From positions 992,001 through 1,056,000 of the forward strand of contig NZ_CP095071.1 of assembly GCF_022919575.1 (NCBI RefSeq): a DNA stretch of 64,000 bases. The letters are read 5' to 3'. The DNA comes from Gracilibacillus salinarum (GTDB taxonomy: Bacteria > Bacillota > Bacilli > Bacillales > Amphibacillaceae). A model generated the notes under the pieces. That model did no database searches. It saw nothing but the letters and a program-made list of their open reading frames with translations, and was not told the origin of the DNA. Made by a program: the position numbers and the translations under genes. This document shows positions 17,462-27,092 of the stretch, one piece after another (position 1 is the first letter of the stretch; each line of letters begins with the position of its first letter).

Positions 17462-20101
17462 TTATTTCGCATCATACCAAGTATCTCCATATTCGACATC
17501 GACTTTGAGAGGTACGCTCAATTCGAGTGCTTGCTCCATGACCTCAACAACCAGATTGGAAATAGTGTCCAGTTCCTCCTCCGGCACTTCTAAAATAAGC
17601 TCATCATGGACTTGCAACAGCAGATTCGCCTGGTATTGATCTTCTTTTAAACGTCGATCTAATTCAATCATTGCTAATTTAATAATATCAGCGGCACTTC
17701 CTTGAATTGGTGTATTCATAGCTGTTCTTTCTGCAAAGCTTCGCTGATTGAAATTACGACTTGTGATGTCAGGTAAGTATCTTCTTCTGTTCATAATCGT
17801 TGTAACATACCCTTGCTGTTTCGCTTCTTGTACAATTTCATCCATATATTCCTGTACGCCTGGATAACTTTCGAGATATCGATTAATGAAGGATTTCGCT
17901 TCTTTTCTCGTTATTCCTAAACTTTGTGATAAACCGTAATCACTGATTCCATATACTATACCGAAGTTAACGGCTTTCGCCTGGCGCCTCATATTGGAAG
18001 TTACTTCACCTTCTGAAACATGGAAGACATCCATCGCTGTTTGGGTATGGATATCTTTATCCTGTTTAAAGGCAGCTTGTAATTTCTCATCTTTGGCAAT
18101 ATGGGCTAACACACGCAATTCGATTTGAGAGTAATCGGCAGCGATTAACTTCCAACCTTCTTTGGAAGGAATAAAGGCTTGACGTATTTTTCTTCCCTCT
18201 TCAATCCGAATTGGTATATTTTGCAGATTGGGATCGATGGAACTGAGTCTGCCCGTCTGTGTCAATGCTTGATTAAAACGAGTGTGTATCTTATTGGAAT
18301 CTTCATGAATGACTTTAAGTAAACCTGCAATATAGGTAGAATCTAATTTTTTAAGCTGACGATAATGAAGTAACTTATCAATTATCGCATGCTTTCCTTG
18401 TAACTGCTCCAATACATCTGCTGCGGTTGAATAACCTGTTTTCGTCTTCTTGATAACAGGTAATTCTAACTCCTCGAACAAAATAGGACCTAATTGCTTC
18501 GGTGAATTAATATTAAATTCTTTCCCTGCCAGTTCATAGATATCCTTCTCCAGGTGCGATAACGTCTCCTTTAACTCTTTTCCCATATCGATCAGACGTT
18601 GCTTGTCCACCTTCACACCAGTTGCTTCCATCTCGCCTAATACAAGTGCAAGTGGTAATTCTAAATCGATTAAAAGTTCTAATTGCTTGTTTTCCTGCAA
18701 AGATTCTTGCATTTGCTTTTTCAGACGGAACAGCATTGTTGTTTTTCGGACAATATGTTCTTGCAGCGCTGATTCATCATCCGGTACACCTTTTTTTGCC
18801 CCTTTACCATACACTTCTTCATCAAAGCGGATGTCTTTCTCACCAAACCGGTGACTTATTGCAGGTATATCATGATTATTTTCAGACGGATTGATTAAAT
18901 AAGACGCTAATAATGTATCAAAAGCAACACCATGTATATCCATTCCGATACGATTAAGCAGCACTTTGATTTTTTTCGCATCAAACACATACTTTTTCTT
19001 GCTGTCATCACTTGCCCAATCCTTAAATGTGTCTGATTCTTCCAAGGCGTCTATCGGTAGAAAATAACTACCCTTCTCATTAACGAGGGATGCACCAAGC
19101 ATTTTTTCCGTATGATAATTTTCATTAAGAATCTCGATTTCAAAAGCGTCACGTCCAGTAAAGAGATCTTCGGTTATGCTGGTCACGACTTCATAGGATA
19201 TATCAGCCAATTCAGTTTGCTCTGCTTCTTCTTCACTGCCTCCATCAATCCGATTGAGTAATGACTGAAAACCAAGGTCGATGAAGAAATCTTTCACTGT
19301 TTGATCTTGATATCCTTGATAAATGGTGTCTTCTGCTGAAATCTTAATGGGAGAAGACTGATTAATGGTAACAAGCTCTTTACTCATAAATGCGGAATCT
19401 TTATTATCCGCTAATTTTTCTTTCAGCTTCTGTCCGGAAACATCTTCTAGATGCTCGTATAAGTTCTCTATCGTTTCAAACTGCTTCAATAATTTGACAG
19501 CTGTTTTTTGCCCAACTCCTGGCACACCAGGGATATTATCTGATTTGTCTCCCATCAATGCCTTCAGGTCTATAATTTGCTCAGCTGTTACTTCCATATC
19601 TTCCTTCAGTGTTTCTGGTGTGTAAGTCATGACATCACTAATACCTTTTTTCGTCAGACGAACGTCCACCTGTTTGGAAACCAGCTGCAGTAAATCCTTA
19701 TCGCCGGAGATAACTTTAACTTGCCAATTCTTATCCTTCGCTTCGTTAGCAATTGTTCCGATAATATCATCTGCTTCAAATTTCTCCAGTTGATAATGCT
19801 TGATTTGAAAGGCGTCTAACAATTCACGCAGCAATGGAAATTGCTCACTGAGTTCGGATGGTGTCTTCTCACGTCCGCCTTTATATTCTTTGTAGGTTTC
19901 GTGTCGGAAAGTAGTCTTTCCAGCATCAAACGCAACCAGCACGTGTGTAGGCTGCTCCTCTTCCAACATTCGTAATAACATTGTAGTAAATCCATAGACA
20001 GCATTGGTGAATACGCCCTTGTCGTTATTTAATAACGGCAAGGCGAAAAAAGCGCGATAGGCGATACTGTTTCCATCAATTAAAATTAGTTTGTTTGCCA
20101 T
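17462..20101 (-). CDS. polA: DNA polymerase I
   Basis: Repair polymerase that also removes Okazaki primers. The 879-residue protein has the 5'-3' exonuclease domain (LILIDGNSIAYRAFFALP, then GDKSDNIPGVPGVGQKTAVKLL), a degenerate 3'-5' exonuclease region (about 300-480) as in other Bacillus enzymes, and the family A polymerase with DYSQIELRVLAHIA, RRQAKAVNFGIVYG and QVHDELILEVP. The ATG at 20101 follows AAGGAG; the open frame extends seven codons further without support. Upstream lie a solo repeat end and copy 3 of the long element. Confidence 0.97.
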   Translation of the reverse strand: MANKLILIDGNSIAYRAFFALPLLNNDKGVFTNAVYGFTTMLLRMLEEEQPTHVLVAFDAGKTTFRHETYKEYKGGREKTPSELSEQFPLLRELLDAFQIKHYQLEKFEADDIIGTIANEAKDKNWQVKVISGDKDLLQLVSKQVDVRLTKKGISDVMTYTPETLKEDMEVTAEQIIDLKALMGDKSDNIPGVPGVGQKTAVKLLKQFETIENLYEHLEDVSGQKLKEKLADNKDSAFMSKELVTINQSSPIKISAEDTIYQGYQDQTVKDFFIDLGFQSLLNRIDGGSEEEAEQTELADISYEVVTSITEDLFTGRDAFEIEILNENYHTEKMLGASLVNEKGSYFLPIDALEESDTFKDWASDDSKKKYVFDAKKIKVLLNRIGMDIHGVAFDTLLASYLINPSENNHDIPAISHRFGEKDIRFDEEVYGKGAKKGVPDDESALQEHIVRKTTMLFRLKKQMQESLQENKQLELLIDLELPLALVLGEMEATGVKVDKQRLIDMGKELKETLSHLEKDIYELAGKEFNINSPKQLGPILFEELELPVIKKTKTGYSTAADVLEQLQGKHAIIDKLLHYRQLKKLDSTYIAGLLKVIHEDSNKIHTRFNQALTQTGRLSSIDPNLQNIPIRIEEGRKIRQAFIPSKEGWKLIAADYSQIELRVLAHIAKDEKLQAAFKQDKDIHTQTAMDVFHVSEGEVTSNMRRQAKAVNFGIVYGISDYGLSQSLGITRKEAKSFINRYLESYPGVQEYMDEIVQEAKQQGYVTTIMNRRRYLPDITSRNFNQRSFAERTAMNTPIQGSAADIIKLAMIELDRRLKEDQYQANLLLQVHDELILEVPEEELDTISNLVVEVMEQALELSVPLKVDVEYGDTWYDAK

Positions 20102-20194
20102 GTTACCGATCTCCTTTTTCATAAAAACATTGCTTTCATTTTACCATGATTGCTGTCAAGAAGAAAATATTCGTCATTCTTGTCTCGCATCAGC

Positions 20195-20330
20195 GTAAAA
20201 CATAATCCGTATTATAGGAACTCTATTACATGTTCAATATGATTACTATTGTAACTGCACTTATATGCTTTCTTTACTAAGAAAAACGGGCATAAACCAC
20301 CCGGTCCTAATTGACTTAATTAATAAATAA
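20195..20330. repeat. Solo repeat terminus plus right and left flanks
   Basis: ACATAATCCGTATTATAGGA at 20200-20219 matches a right terminal repeat but has no element attached. It is followed by the usual right flank (20232-20265) and then by the left flank of copy 3 (20281-20332, with CGGGCATAAACCACCCGGTC). It looks like the remains of an excised or deleted copy beside copy 3. Confidence 0.65.
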
Positions 20331-20332
20331 CT

Positions 20333-20867
20333 TCCCATAATATGGATTATGTAAACTAGCAGCTTAGTGGTCATTTTGAAAAATTATGTGTGGTATGATA
20401 CCGCTCCGTCCAACCACTCCGCGTCCTGCGGGGCACGGCTGGAGCTAACTTTGTGAAGAAGAACGCTTCACAAAGTGGATCTCCAGCACCTGCACAATCC
20501 CGCGGGAGTCTCCGTGGTTGGCCTCCGCTGATGTATAGCTCCACAATTTATGCGGCAGCTAGGATATGAAGCACTATCTGCAAGATTTACACCATAATTG
20601 ATGAAATACATTGCTAAGCACCACTGCTTCTAGCTGTTCCAATCGTTGTAGTACTTCCCATTAGCGTAGGAAATAGGCGGAGACTCCCGTGGAATCAGCG
20701 CGAGCTGAAGATCCATTTAGGAAAGAAAAGAATTTTCTTTCCTAAATTAGCTGAAGCCGTGCCCACAGGACGCGGAGCCTATTTCCGGAGCTTTGCTAAG
20801 CAGATAATCTATATCAAAATGACCATTTGGCAATACAGTCTTTGTTGACATAATCCATATTATCGGA
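20333..20867 (-). repeat. Long inverted-repeat element, copy 3 (reversed)
   Basis: A 535-bp element with terminal repeats at 20333-20356 and 20844-20867 (two mismatches). Module order is reversed relative to copy 1: module B' (GTCCAACCAC arms, ACTTTGTGAAG loop) comes first. Module A' follows (AGGAAATAGG arms), with a new inner stem TTTAGGAAAG/CTTTCCTAAA. Its inner ends are the reverse complement of those of copy 5 at 26427. No coding content. Confidence 0.85.
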
Positions 20868-20931
20868 ACTAAAATTCATGTTCAAAGTGATTACTGCTGC
20901 GACTGCACTTTTATACTTTTTGACTGATGAT

Positions 20932-20968
20932 AAAAAAACCGGAGACTAATTTTGTCTCCGAGGTTTTT
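20932..20968 (-). terminator. Terminator of hflK-hflC
   Basis: GGAGAC/GTCTCC stem extended by AAAAACC/GGTTTTT, followed by a T-run on the minus strand, directly after the hflC stop. Confidence 0.85.
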
Positions 20969-20969
20969 G

Positions 20970-21902
20970 TTATTCGGTATACCCTAACAGTATATCTGCG
21001 TATGGCGATCCTTGTGGAATAATAATGGTCGTTTCTCCGTCTATCGTTTTTTTGTAGGATTCAAGCGTTCGATACAATTGATAAAATTCTTCGTCCTGAG
21101 AGAATGATTCGTTATACATTTCGGAAGCTTCTAATTCGCCTTCTGCACGAATTTGTTCTGCTTCGGCATTCGCCTTTGAAATCATTTCTGTTACATCACG
21201 TTCTGCATTTGCACTGATCCTACTCTTTTCCGCTTCACCTTGGGATAAGTATTGCTGTGCCTGTGATTCACGTTCGGAAATCATCCGGTTAAAGACAGAT
21301 TGCTCATTCTCCTCTGGTAAATCAGTCCGTTTAATGCGAACGTCATCTACTTGTATGCCATAGCTATCTCTGACTAGTAATTCGTTCACTTTCTCAGTTA
21401 CTCTTTTGTTTAAGTCTCCTCTTGTACTACCTTCATCATTTATGATTTCATCGTATTCCATTGAACCTAATTCTGAACGGATCACAGAGAAGATAAACTC
21501 ACCCATTCTTGCTTCGGCACCCATTTCTGTTTTAGCATTTGCGATCATCGAGGCCGGATCGGTGATTTCCCATATCGCATAATTATCAATAATCATCCGT
21601 TTTTTATCTAACGTATTAATTTCCCGTTCCATTACATCATAGACTAATTTTTTGTTTGGTAATGTTGATACCGTTTGTAACAGCGGCACTCTGAAATTCA
21701 GGCCTGGTTCATCCACGATTCGTACTACCTCACCAAACTGCCGCACCACTTTATATTCGCCTTCTCTCGCTACAAACATACTACTGAACACTAGGAAAAT
21801 GAGAATAACCGTAACCAATACAGCCAAGCCTATCTTCACTAATCGTCTAATTTCTTTAGGCGATTTCTTCTTCATTTCAAAAACATTGTTATCATCAACC
21901 AT
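20970..21902 (-). CDS. hflC: HflC-type SPFH/band 7 protein
   Basis: A 310-residue membrane protein with one N-terminal helix (KIGLAVLVTVILIFLVFSSMFV) followed by the band-7 domain (VVRQFGEVVRIVDEPGLNFRVP) and a long helical region ending in MYNESFSQDEEFYQLYRTLESYK, typical of HflC. With HflK it forms a cage around the FtsH protease and modulates it. ATG 21902 follows CAGGAGGAG and overlaps the hflK stop by 8 bp, so the two are translationally coupled. The pair is under a sigma-W promoter. Confidence 0.93.
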   Translation of the reverse strand: MVDDNNVFEMKKKSPKEIRRLVKIGLAVLVTVILIFLVFSSMFVAREGEYKVVRQFGEVVRIVDEPGLNFRVPLLQTVSTLPNKKLVYDVMEREINTLDKKRMIIDNYAIWEITDPASMIANAKTEMGAEARMGEFIFSVIRSELGSMEYDEIINDEGSTRGDLNKRVTEKVNELLVRDSYGIQVDDVRIKRTDLPEENEQSVFNRMISERESQAQQYLSQGEAEKSRISANAERDVTEMISKANAEAEQIRAEGELEASEMYNESFSQDEEFYQLYRTLESYKKTIDGETTIIIPQGSPYADILLGYTE

Positions 21903-22893
21903 TATTATTCTCCTCCTGTTCATTCGTATTTTCCTCTTCCGTCGTGTCATCTTCTGAGGACTCGGTAACAGGTGGTGTATTTTTCGATGCATTTTCACCA
22001 ATAGGTAAATACTTAATTGTATTACCATCGTCATTCATGATATAAATGTTGGCATTTGGCAACACTTGATCCAAGGTTTCTAATACGAGTCGTTGTCTGG
22101 TGACATCAGGATTACTGCTGTATGCTTCATACAGAGCATTAAATTCTGCTACATTACCACGTGCTGTTTCAACCCGTTCAATTTTATCCCCTTCTGCTCT
22201 CGTAATAATCGCATCTTTTTCCCCTAATGCTTCTTCGTAGATTTCATTTCGATATTTGTCTGCTTCGTTTTTCTTTGTATTCATTGTTTCTCTTGCGTCT
22301 GTTACTTTCATAAACGCTTGGCGTACCTCTTCATTAGGTAAATCCACTTCTTGCAGCTTCACATCCTGTATAGTAATTCCAACTTCATAATCTTCCATTA
22401 CAGATACTAATAAGTCGAGTACTTTATTTTCTATTTCTGCCTTTCCATCTGTTAACGCTTCATCAATGGTGGAAGACCCGATGATACTGCGAAGCGAGGC
22501 AGAAGTTGCATTGTATAAAATCTGCTCAGGATCGCTTGAGCTAAATAGATATTTACTAGGTTCTATAATTTTCCATTGCACAACTAAATCAGCCTGAAGA
22601 ATGTTTTCGTCGCCTGTGATCATTCGGACAACATTCGCCTGTTCTGCTTGCTCAGGATCATAACCAAAATTCAAGCTGAAGGTTTCCTTTGAAAGTGTTT
22701 CTACAGATTGAATTGGCCATGGCAGTTTAAAATGAAGCCCTGATTCTGTCGTAGCCTCTTCTGCTTCACCAAATGTAATTAATACCGCCTGTTCAGATTC
22801 ATCGACAGTATACCAGCTGGTGGCTGCAAATAAGCCTAGCAATATAATAACGATGACAATAGTAATCCATTTGTATACTTGTTTTAACGTCAT
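21895..22893 (-). CDS. hflK: HflK-type SPFH/band 7 protein
   Basis: A 332-residue partner of HflC. It has an N-terminal membrane helix (ITIVIVIILLGLFAATSWY), the band-7 domain (AVLITFGEAEEATTESGLHFKLPWPIQSV), a coiled-coil segment (MNTKKNEADKYRNEIYEEALGEKDAIITRAEG) and an acidic, asparagine-rich tail. ATG 22893 follows GGAAGGGG. The operon lies between phoR and polA, where B. subtilis has no such genes, and is driven by a sigma-W type promoter 52 bp upstream, suggesting a role in membrane quality control under envelope stress. Confidence 0.93.
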   Translation of the reverse strand: MTLKQVYKWITIVIVIILLGLFAATSWYTVDESEQAVLITFGEAEEATTESGLHFKLPWPIQSVETLSKETFSLNFGYDPEQAEQANVVRMITGDENILQADLVVQWKIIEPSKYLFSSSDPEQILYNATSASLRSIIGSSTIDEALTDGKAEIENKVLDLLVSVMEDYEVGITIQDVKLQEVDLPNEEVRQAFMKVTDARETMNTKKNEADKYRNEIYEEALGEKDAIITRAEGDKIERVETARGNVAEFNALYEAYSSNPDVTRQRLVLETLDQVLPNANIYIMNDDGNTIKYLPIGENASKNTPPVTESSEDDTTEEENTNEQEENNNG

Positions 22894-22945
22894 GCTATTT
22901 CCCCTTCCTGCAAATAATATGTAATAATTCCTCTCATTCATTACA

Positions 22946-22972
22946 TACGGATCATGTTACAAAAAAGTTTCA
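22946..22972 (-). promoter_or_regulatory. Sigma-W promoter of hflK-hflC
   Basis: On the minus strand TGAAAC (22967-22972) and CGTA (22946-22949) are separated by 17 bp, with a T-run just after the -35 element as in many sigma-W promoters. Confidence 0.8.
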
Positions 22973-23046
22973 ATTAGATGACAAAAATGTATAAATGAAT
23001 AGGCATGTCGTTTTTTAAAACTAAGATCACAAGCTTTCTTTATTAG

Positions 23047-23090
23047 AAAAACTCGGCATTCGCCTCGTCCATTAGCGAGTGCCGTAGTTT
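23047..23090 (-). terminator. Orphan terminator-like hairpin upstream of hflK
   Basis: GGCACTCGC and GCGAATGCC arms (one mismatch) followed by TTTTTCT on the minus strand. No gene ends here on that strand; only repeats lie upstream. It may end transcripts coming out of the repeat cluster. Confidence 0.55.
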
Positions 23091-23169
23091 TATCTTATAC
23101 TTGGTACATTTTAAAATTTCACTACGTCGAACTGCTTCTATGCTAAAATTTTATACTTTCCTAACGTAG

Positions 23170-23318
23170 AACAAAGGCGCAAGCGCCCGTTTAGAGACGT
23201 AGCGAGTGGAGCGAATCAACTGAGATAAAGGAATCACGGTGAGCTTGCGAATCGATGGTGACTTATCGTAGGGCGATTTCGCGAAGTCGCCTAGTCTCTG
23301 GGCGCTGGAGCCGGACGT
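23170..23318. repeat. Small structured repeat, copy 2
   Basis: Matches 5764-5912 and 45620-45768 with only a few differences across about 149 bp. It abuts the left side of long-element copy 4 and takes the place where that copy's left terminal repeat should be. Confidence 0.8.
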
Positions 23319-23941
23319 CGGCTGTGGCTGTATATCAGATTGGCCATTTTGATATATTTTATCTGCTTAGCAAAGCTCCAGAAATAGGCTCCGCGTCCTG
23401 TGGGCACGGCTTCATCTAGGCTACAACTTGAACAGCATCTCTGCTGCCTTGTGCCGAGGAAGCCCACTTCGAAGCGATACTTGCAGACACAGGTACAAAT
23501 GAAGTGGATCTTCAGCTCGCGCTGATTCCACCGGAGTCTCCGCATATTTCCTACGCTTAAGGGAAGTGCTACAACGCATGGAACAGCAAAAAGCAGTGGT
23601 TCTAGGCATTTTTCAATAACTATTATTTATGCATACGATCAATATGCTAGCTCTACCAAAAATTGTAGAAGCCCAATTCTAGCGTAGGCCAACCACGGAG
23701 ACTCCCGCGGGACAGGCAGGCGCTGAAGATCCACAACGTCTGCACCTGCGTCTACTAGTAACGCTTCGAAGTAGGCTTCCTCGGTGCAAGGCAGCAGAGA
23801 AGTGATTCTTGTAGTAGCCTAGCTTCAGCCGTGCCCCGCAGGACGCGGAGTGGTTGGACGGAGCGGTATTCTATCACATAAAAAATCTCAATATGGATGC
23901 TTGACTAGTAATGCTTAGTTTACATAATCCATATTATGGGA
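23319..23941 (+). repeat. Long inverted-repeat element, copy 4 (left end missing)
   Basis: Forward orientation. Module A starts near 23376 and module B near 23688. The right terminal repeat (23918-23941) is present. The left terminal repeat is absent and replaced by the small structured repeat. Both modules carry the long, complex loop type related to CGCTTCGAAGTAGGCTTCCT, in opposite senses (about 23410-23510 and 23735-23830). Open frames across this region are not conserved between copies and I do not regard them as genes. Confidence 0.8.
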
Positions 23942-24004
23942 CCTCGACTACTTGTTCCATATGATTACTGTCGTGACTGCACTTTTATACTTTCTTGAAT
24001 GATT

Positions 24005-24045
24005 AAAAAAATTGTGAAGACCGTTTTGGTTCTTCACAACTTTTT
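24005..24045 (-). terminator. Terminator of phoP-phoR
   Basis: TTGTGAAGA (24012-24020) pairs with TCTTCACAA (24031-24039); a T-run follows on the minus strand. The stem overlaps the phoR stop codon. Confidence 0.85.
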
Positions 24046-25413
24046 TGGTAATTTAACTGTGAAACAGGAGCCTTTTCCTACTTCACTGGTAACAGCGATC
24101 GTGCCTTGGTGTACTTCCACGATATGTTTGACGATTGCTAAGCCTAGACCCGTGCCACCTGTGTTTCGACTGCGCGCACGATCGACCCGATAAAATCTTT
24201 CAAAAATACGTGACCTCGCGTCCTCAGGTATTCCTACTCCCGTATCTTCTACTTCTATCACTACATCACTTTGCGTTTCTGCAACCCGCAATATCACCCT
24301 GCCGCCTTCACCAGTATAATTAATCGCATTATACATTAAGTTCAGTATAACTTGCTGCAATCGATCTGGATCACCATAAAAAGTAATTCCCCGTTCCACT
24401 TCTTTGGTGAACAGTAATGATTTTTTTTGAGCCTGTTGTTCAATCAGCGTAAGACTGCTTTGCATCCAGCTGTCAACTTCTATAAGCTTCAAAGACAGTT
24501 TCATTTCTTCTTTCTCAATTTTGGAAAGTTCAAGTAAATCATGTATTAAAGATTGGAGACGCGTGCTCTCTTTTAATATGATGTTTAGAAATTGTTTCCT
24601 TATTTCTTCATCCGCCATATCGTCCTCTAGAAGTGTTTCAGCAAAACCCCTTATAGACGTTATCGGTGTTTTCAGTTCATGCGATACATTCGCAACAAAA
24701 TCTTTTCGCATTTCTTCTACCCGTTTCAAATCAGAGATATCGTGAAATACGAGGACCGCACCTTTTAAATCTTTTACATCATTTATAACTGGAGCACCTG
24801 TCACTTCAACATAATGTTTTTTTCCGTCGATCATTAATGTTATATTACCAGTCATTTTTTCTTCATACAGAAACGTTTCCTGGACGACTTTGTGAATGAT
24901 TTGATCATCGAGCACGTCATAATATAAATATCCTAAGAAGTCCACTGATTTCTTACCAAAAAGGTGGATAAATTTACGATTGATTAAGTGAACATAACCT
25001 CTTTCATCAATCAGCATTAGACCACTTTCCATGTTGTTCATTACTGTTTTCCATTGACTACCTTGCATTTTCTCCTGAATCGACATCTCTTGTAAATTTC
25101 TTGCCAATACATTAATTGCACTGCTAAGCTGCTGTGCTTCACCGGATGGCTTTACATATGTACGTGCATTATAATTTCCTTTTACAAGCTCATTTGTTAC
25201 ATTTATCGAAGCACGAATTGGCCGAACATAATTTTCAAACATATGATAAATCAATACCAGTAATATGATAAACCCTATTATTAAAGAAAATAATACAAAC
25301 AACTGCTCCTCATCCGAGGTAAGAGGAATAATAATAATACCGATTAGAATGAAAACAGATGCGATCATTAATATGTACCGGTAAAACAAATTCACTTTAT
25401 TTTTCGTGTTCAT
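24034..25413 (-). CDS. phoR: Phosphate-responsive sensor histidine kinase PhoR, short sensor form
   Basis: 459 residues against about 580 in B. subtilis. Two transmembrane helices (about 12-30 and 37-58) are separated by only six to eight residues, so the usual extracytoplasmic domain is missing. The cytoplasmic part has a HAMP-like linker (59-110), a PAS domain (118-228), the H-box with His245 (NVSHELKTPITS), the N-box (ILNLMYNAINYT) and ATP-binding DTGVGIP and GGTGLGLAIV. It phosphorylates PhoP. ATG overlaps the phoP stop by one base (TAATG), with GGAGGAG inside phoP. Confidence 0.93.
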   Translation of the reverse strand: MNTKNKVNLFYRYILMIASVFILIGIIIIPLTSDEEQLFVLFSLIIGFIILLVLIYHMFENYVRPIRASINVTNELVKGNYNARTYVKPSGEAQQLSSAINVLARNLQEMSIQEKMQGSQWKTVMNNMESGLMLIDERGYVHLINRKFIHLFGKKSVDFLGYLYYDVLDDQIIHKVVQETFLYEEKMTGNITLMIDGKKHYVEVTGAPVINDVKDLKGAVLVFHDISDLKRVEEMRKDFVANVSHELKTPITSIRGFAETLLEDDMADEEIRKQFLNIILKESTRLQSLIHDLLELSKIEKEEMKLSLKLIEVDSWMQSSLTLIEQQAQKKSLLFTKEVERGITFYGDPDRLQQVILNLMYNAINYTGEGGRVILRVAETQSDVVIEVEDTGVGIPEDARSRIFERFYRVDRARSRNTGGTGLGLAIVKHIVEVHQGTIAVTSEVGKGSCFTVKLPKKL

Positions 25414-26108
25414 TAATAGGGCTCCTCCATCTTGTAACCAAGCCCTCGAATAGTTTTAATGTATACCGGATGTTTCGTATCTGGTTCGATCTTCTCCCTT
25501 AAATGGCTGACATGAACATCTACAATTCTCGTATCACCAACAAAATCATAATTCCAGACAGCACTCAGTAATTGATCACGTGATAACACTTTCCCTTTAT
25601 GTTTTGCAAGATAGTGAAGCAATTCAAATTCTTTACGTGTAAAAGCTAAAGAATCTCCTTTTATGGTTGCTTCATACTGTTGAGGATAAATGAGCAAATC
25701 TGAGATTTTAATAAATGGCTGATCTTCTCCACTTTCTCGTTTTTTTGTCCGGCGCAAAATTGCTTTAATTCTGGCTACCACTTCTTTAGGACTGAAGGGT
25801 TTTGTCAAATAGTCATCTGCACCTAATTCTAAGCCCAGTACTTTATCAAACTCGTCATCTTTTGCAGTTAACATCAAAATAGGCGTTTCGATTTGCTTCT
25901 GTCTCAACGCTTTACAAACTTCAGTGCCTTCCATGCCTGGTAGCATTAAATCTAAAATAATTAAATCAAATTCACCGCTTACCGCTTTTTCCAATCCTTC
26001 TGCTCCATCATAAGCGATATCTGTTTTAAATCCTGATTTTTCAATATTATATTGTAATAAGGTTACAATAGATTGTTCATCATCAACGATTAATACTTTC
26101 TCTTCCAT
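25413..26108 (-). CDS. phoP: Response regulator PhoP
   Basis: An OmpR-type regulator of 231 residues. The receiver domain has Asp9-Asp10, phospho-acceptor Asp53 (LILDLMLPG), Thr in MLTAKDD and Lys in LTKPFSPKE; the C-terminal winged helix ends with RTIRGLGYKME. It activates or represses phosphate-starvation genes on phosphorylation by PhoR. It is translationally coupled to phoR. In B. subtilis mdh lies directly upstream; here the upstream region holds repeats and then icd. Confidence 0.95.
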   Translation of the reverse strand: MEEKVLIVDDEQSIVTLLQYNIEKSGFKTDIAYDGAEGLEKAVSGEFDLIILDLMLPGMEGTEVCKALRQKQIETPILMLTAKDDEFDKVLGLELGADDYLTKPFSPKEVVARIKAILRRTKKRESGEDQPFIKISDLLIYPQQYEATIKGDSLAFTRKEFELLHYLAKHKGKVLSRDQLLSAVWNYDFVGDTRIVDVHVSHLREKIEPDTKHPVYIKTIRGLGYKMEEPY

Positions 26109-26254
26109 CCAAGCACCCCATCTTTTTTTATCTATACTATTTTATCATACATGGACGAGTATCTATTGTGAATAGCTTTTCGCCACAAAACAGCAATTCT
26201 TATGTAAAAATTTGTTTACAATAATTTAAAGTATTTTAACATTGTGCTGATCAA

Positions 26255-26399
26255 GTGAGACTTCAATCAGCGGGGATTTGACCCCACTGATTGCTAGCGA
26301 AACGTATTAAGAAGTTATCGTCCGTTTATCCCTCACTTAGCTTCTTAAATTATCTCTAGAATCTTGAAGTAGCGGTATTAAGGACGGATAGCGCCGTGA
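26255..26399 (+). repeat. Type-B repeat, copy 1
   Basis: About 145 bp. It begins GTGAGACTTCAATCAG, contains a hairpin CAATCAG-GGGG/CCCC-CTGATTG, and ends GGACGGATAGCGCCGTGA. A second copy lies in inverted orientation at 29745-29883, so the pair brackets icd and citZ. Confidence 0.75.
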
Positions 26400-26426
26400 T
26401 AAAACCTAGTAAACCTATATATAACT

Positions 26427-27013
26427 TCCTATAATATGGATTATGTAAACAAAGTCTTTTTGGCAAAATAGTCATTTTGATATAATTTATCTGCTTAGCA
26501 AAGCTCCGGAAATAGGCTCCGCGTCCTGTGGGCACGGCTTCAGCTAGGCTACAACTTGAACAGCATCTCTGCTGCCTTGTGCCGAGGAAGCCCACTTCGA
26601 AGCGATACTTGCAGACACAGGTACAAATGAAGTGGATCTTCAGCTCGCGCTGATTCCACGGGAGTCTCCGCCTATTTCCTACGCTTGAGGGAAGTGTTAC
26701 AACGTATGGAACAGTTAAAAGCAGTGGTTCTAAGCATTATGTAATTCATTCCATTCCTTTTATGTTTACATTGATCAATATGCTACCTCTTACAAAAGTT
26801 GTACAGTCCCTATTCTAGCGTAGGCCAACCACGGAGACTCCCGCGGGATTGTGCAGGTGCTGGAGATCCACTTTGTGAAGCGTTATTCTTCACAAAGTTA
26901 GCTCCAGCCGTGCCCCGCAGGACGCGGAGTGGTTGGACGGAGCGGTATCATACCACACATAATTTTTCAAAATGACCACTAAGCTGCTAGTTTACATAAT
27001 CCATAGTATAGGA
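26427..27013 (+). repeat. Long inverted-repeat element, copy 5 (forward)
   Basis: 587 bp. Terminal repeats 26427-26450 and 26990-27013 (one mismatch). Module A (from about 26509) carries the long loop; module B carries the ACTTTGTGAAG/CTTCACAAAG loop. Inner ends are the exact reverse complement of those of copy 3. It fills the space between the phoP upstream region and icd, where mdh is found in B. subtilis. Confidence 0.85.
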
Positions 27014-27055
27014 ACTCAGCATGTGGTTACTGTTGTGACTGCACTTACTTTCTGA

Positions 27056-27092
27056 CAAAAAAAGCACCAGGAATCAATCCTGGTGCTTTTTT
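27056..27092 (-). terminator. Terminator of citZ-icd
   Basis: A 12-bp perfect stem AAAGCACCAGGA/TCCTGGTGCTTT with T-runs on both sides, right after icd. Confidence 0.9.

Noticed and set aside
23291..23609. Open reading frames of 62-84 codons inside long-element copy 4, with related ones at 26356-26595 and 45230-45418
   Set aside because: They fall inside hairpin arms and loops, change frame between copies and lack ribosome sites. They are by-products of the repeat, not genes.
5100..27020. Three-base ACT duplication at element borders as a target site duplication
   Set aside because: ACT appears on both sides at 20333 and 26427 but not at 5110 or 45042, and may simply be an extension of the inverted ends.
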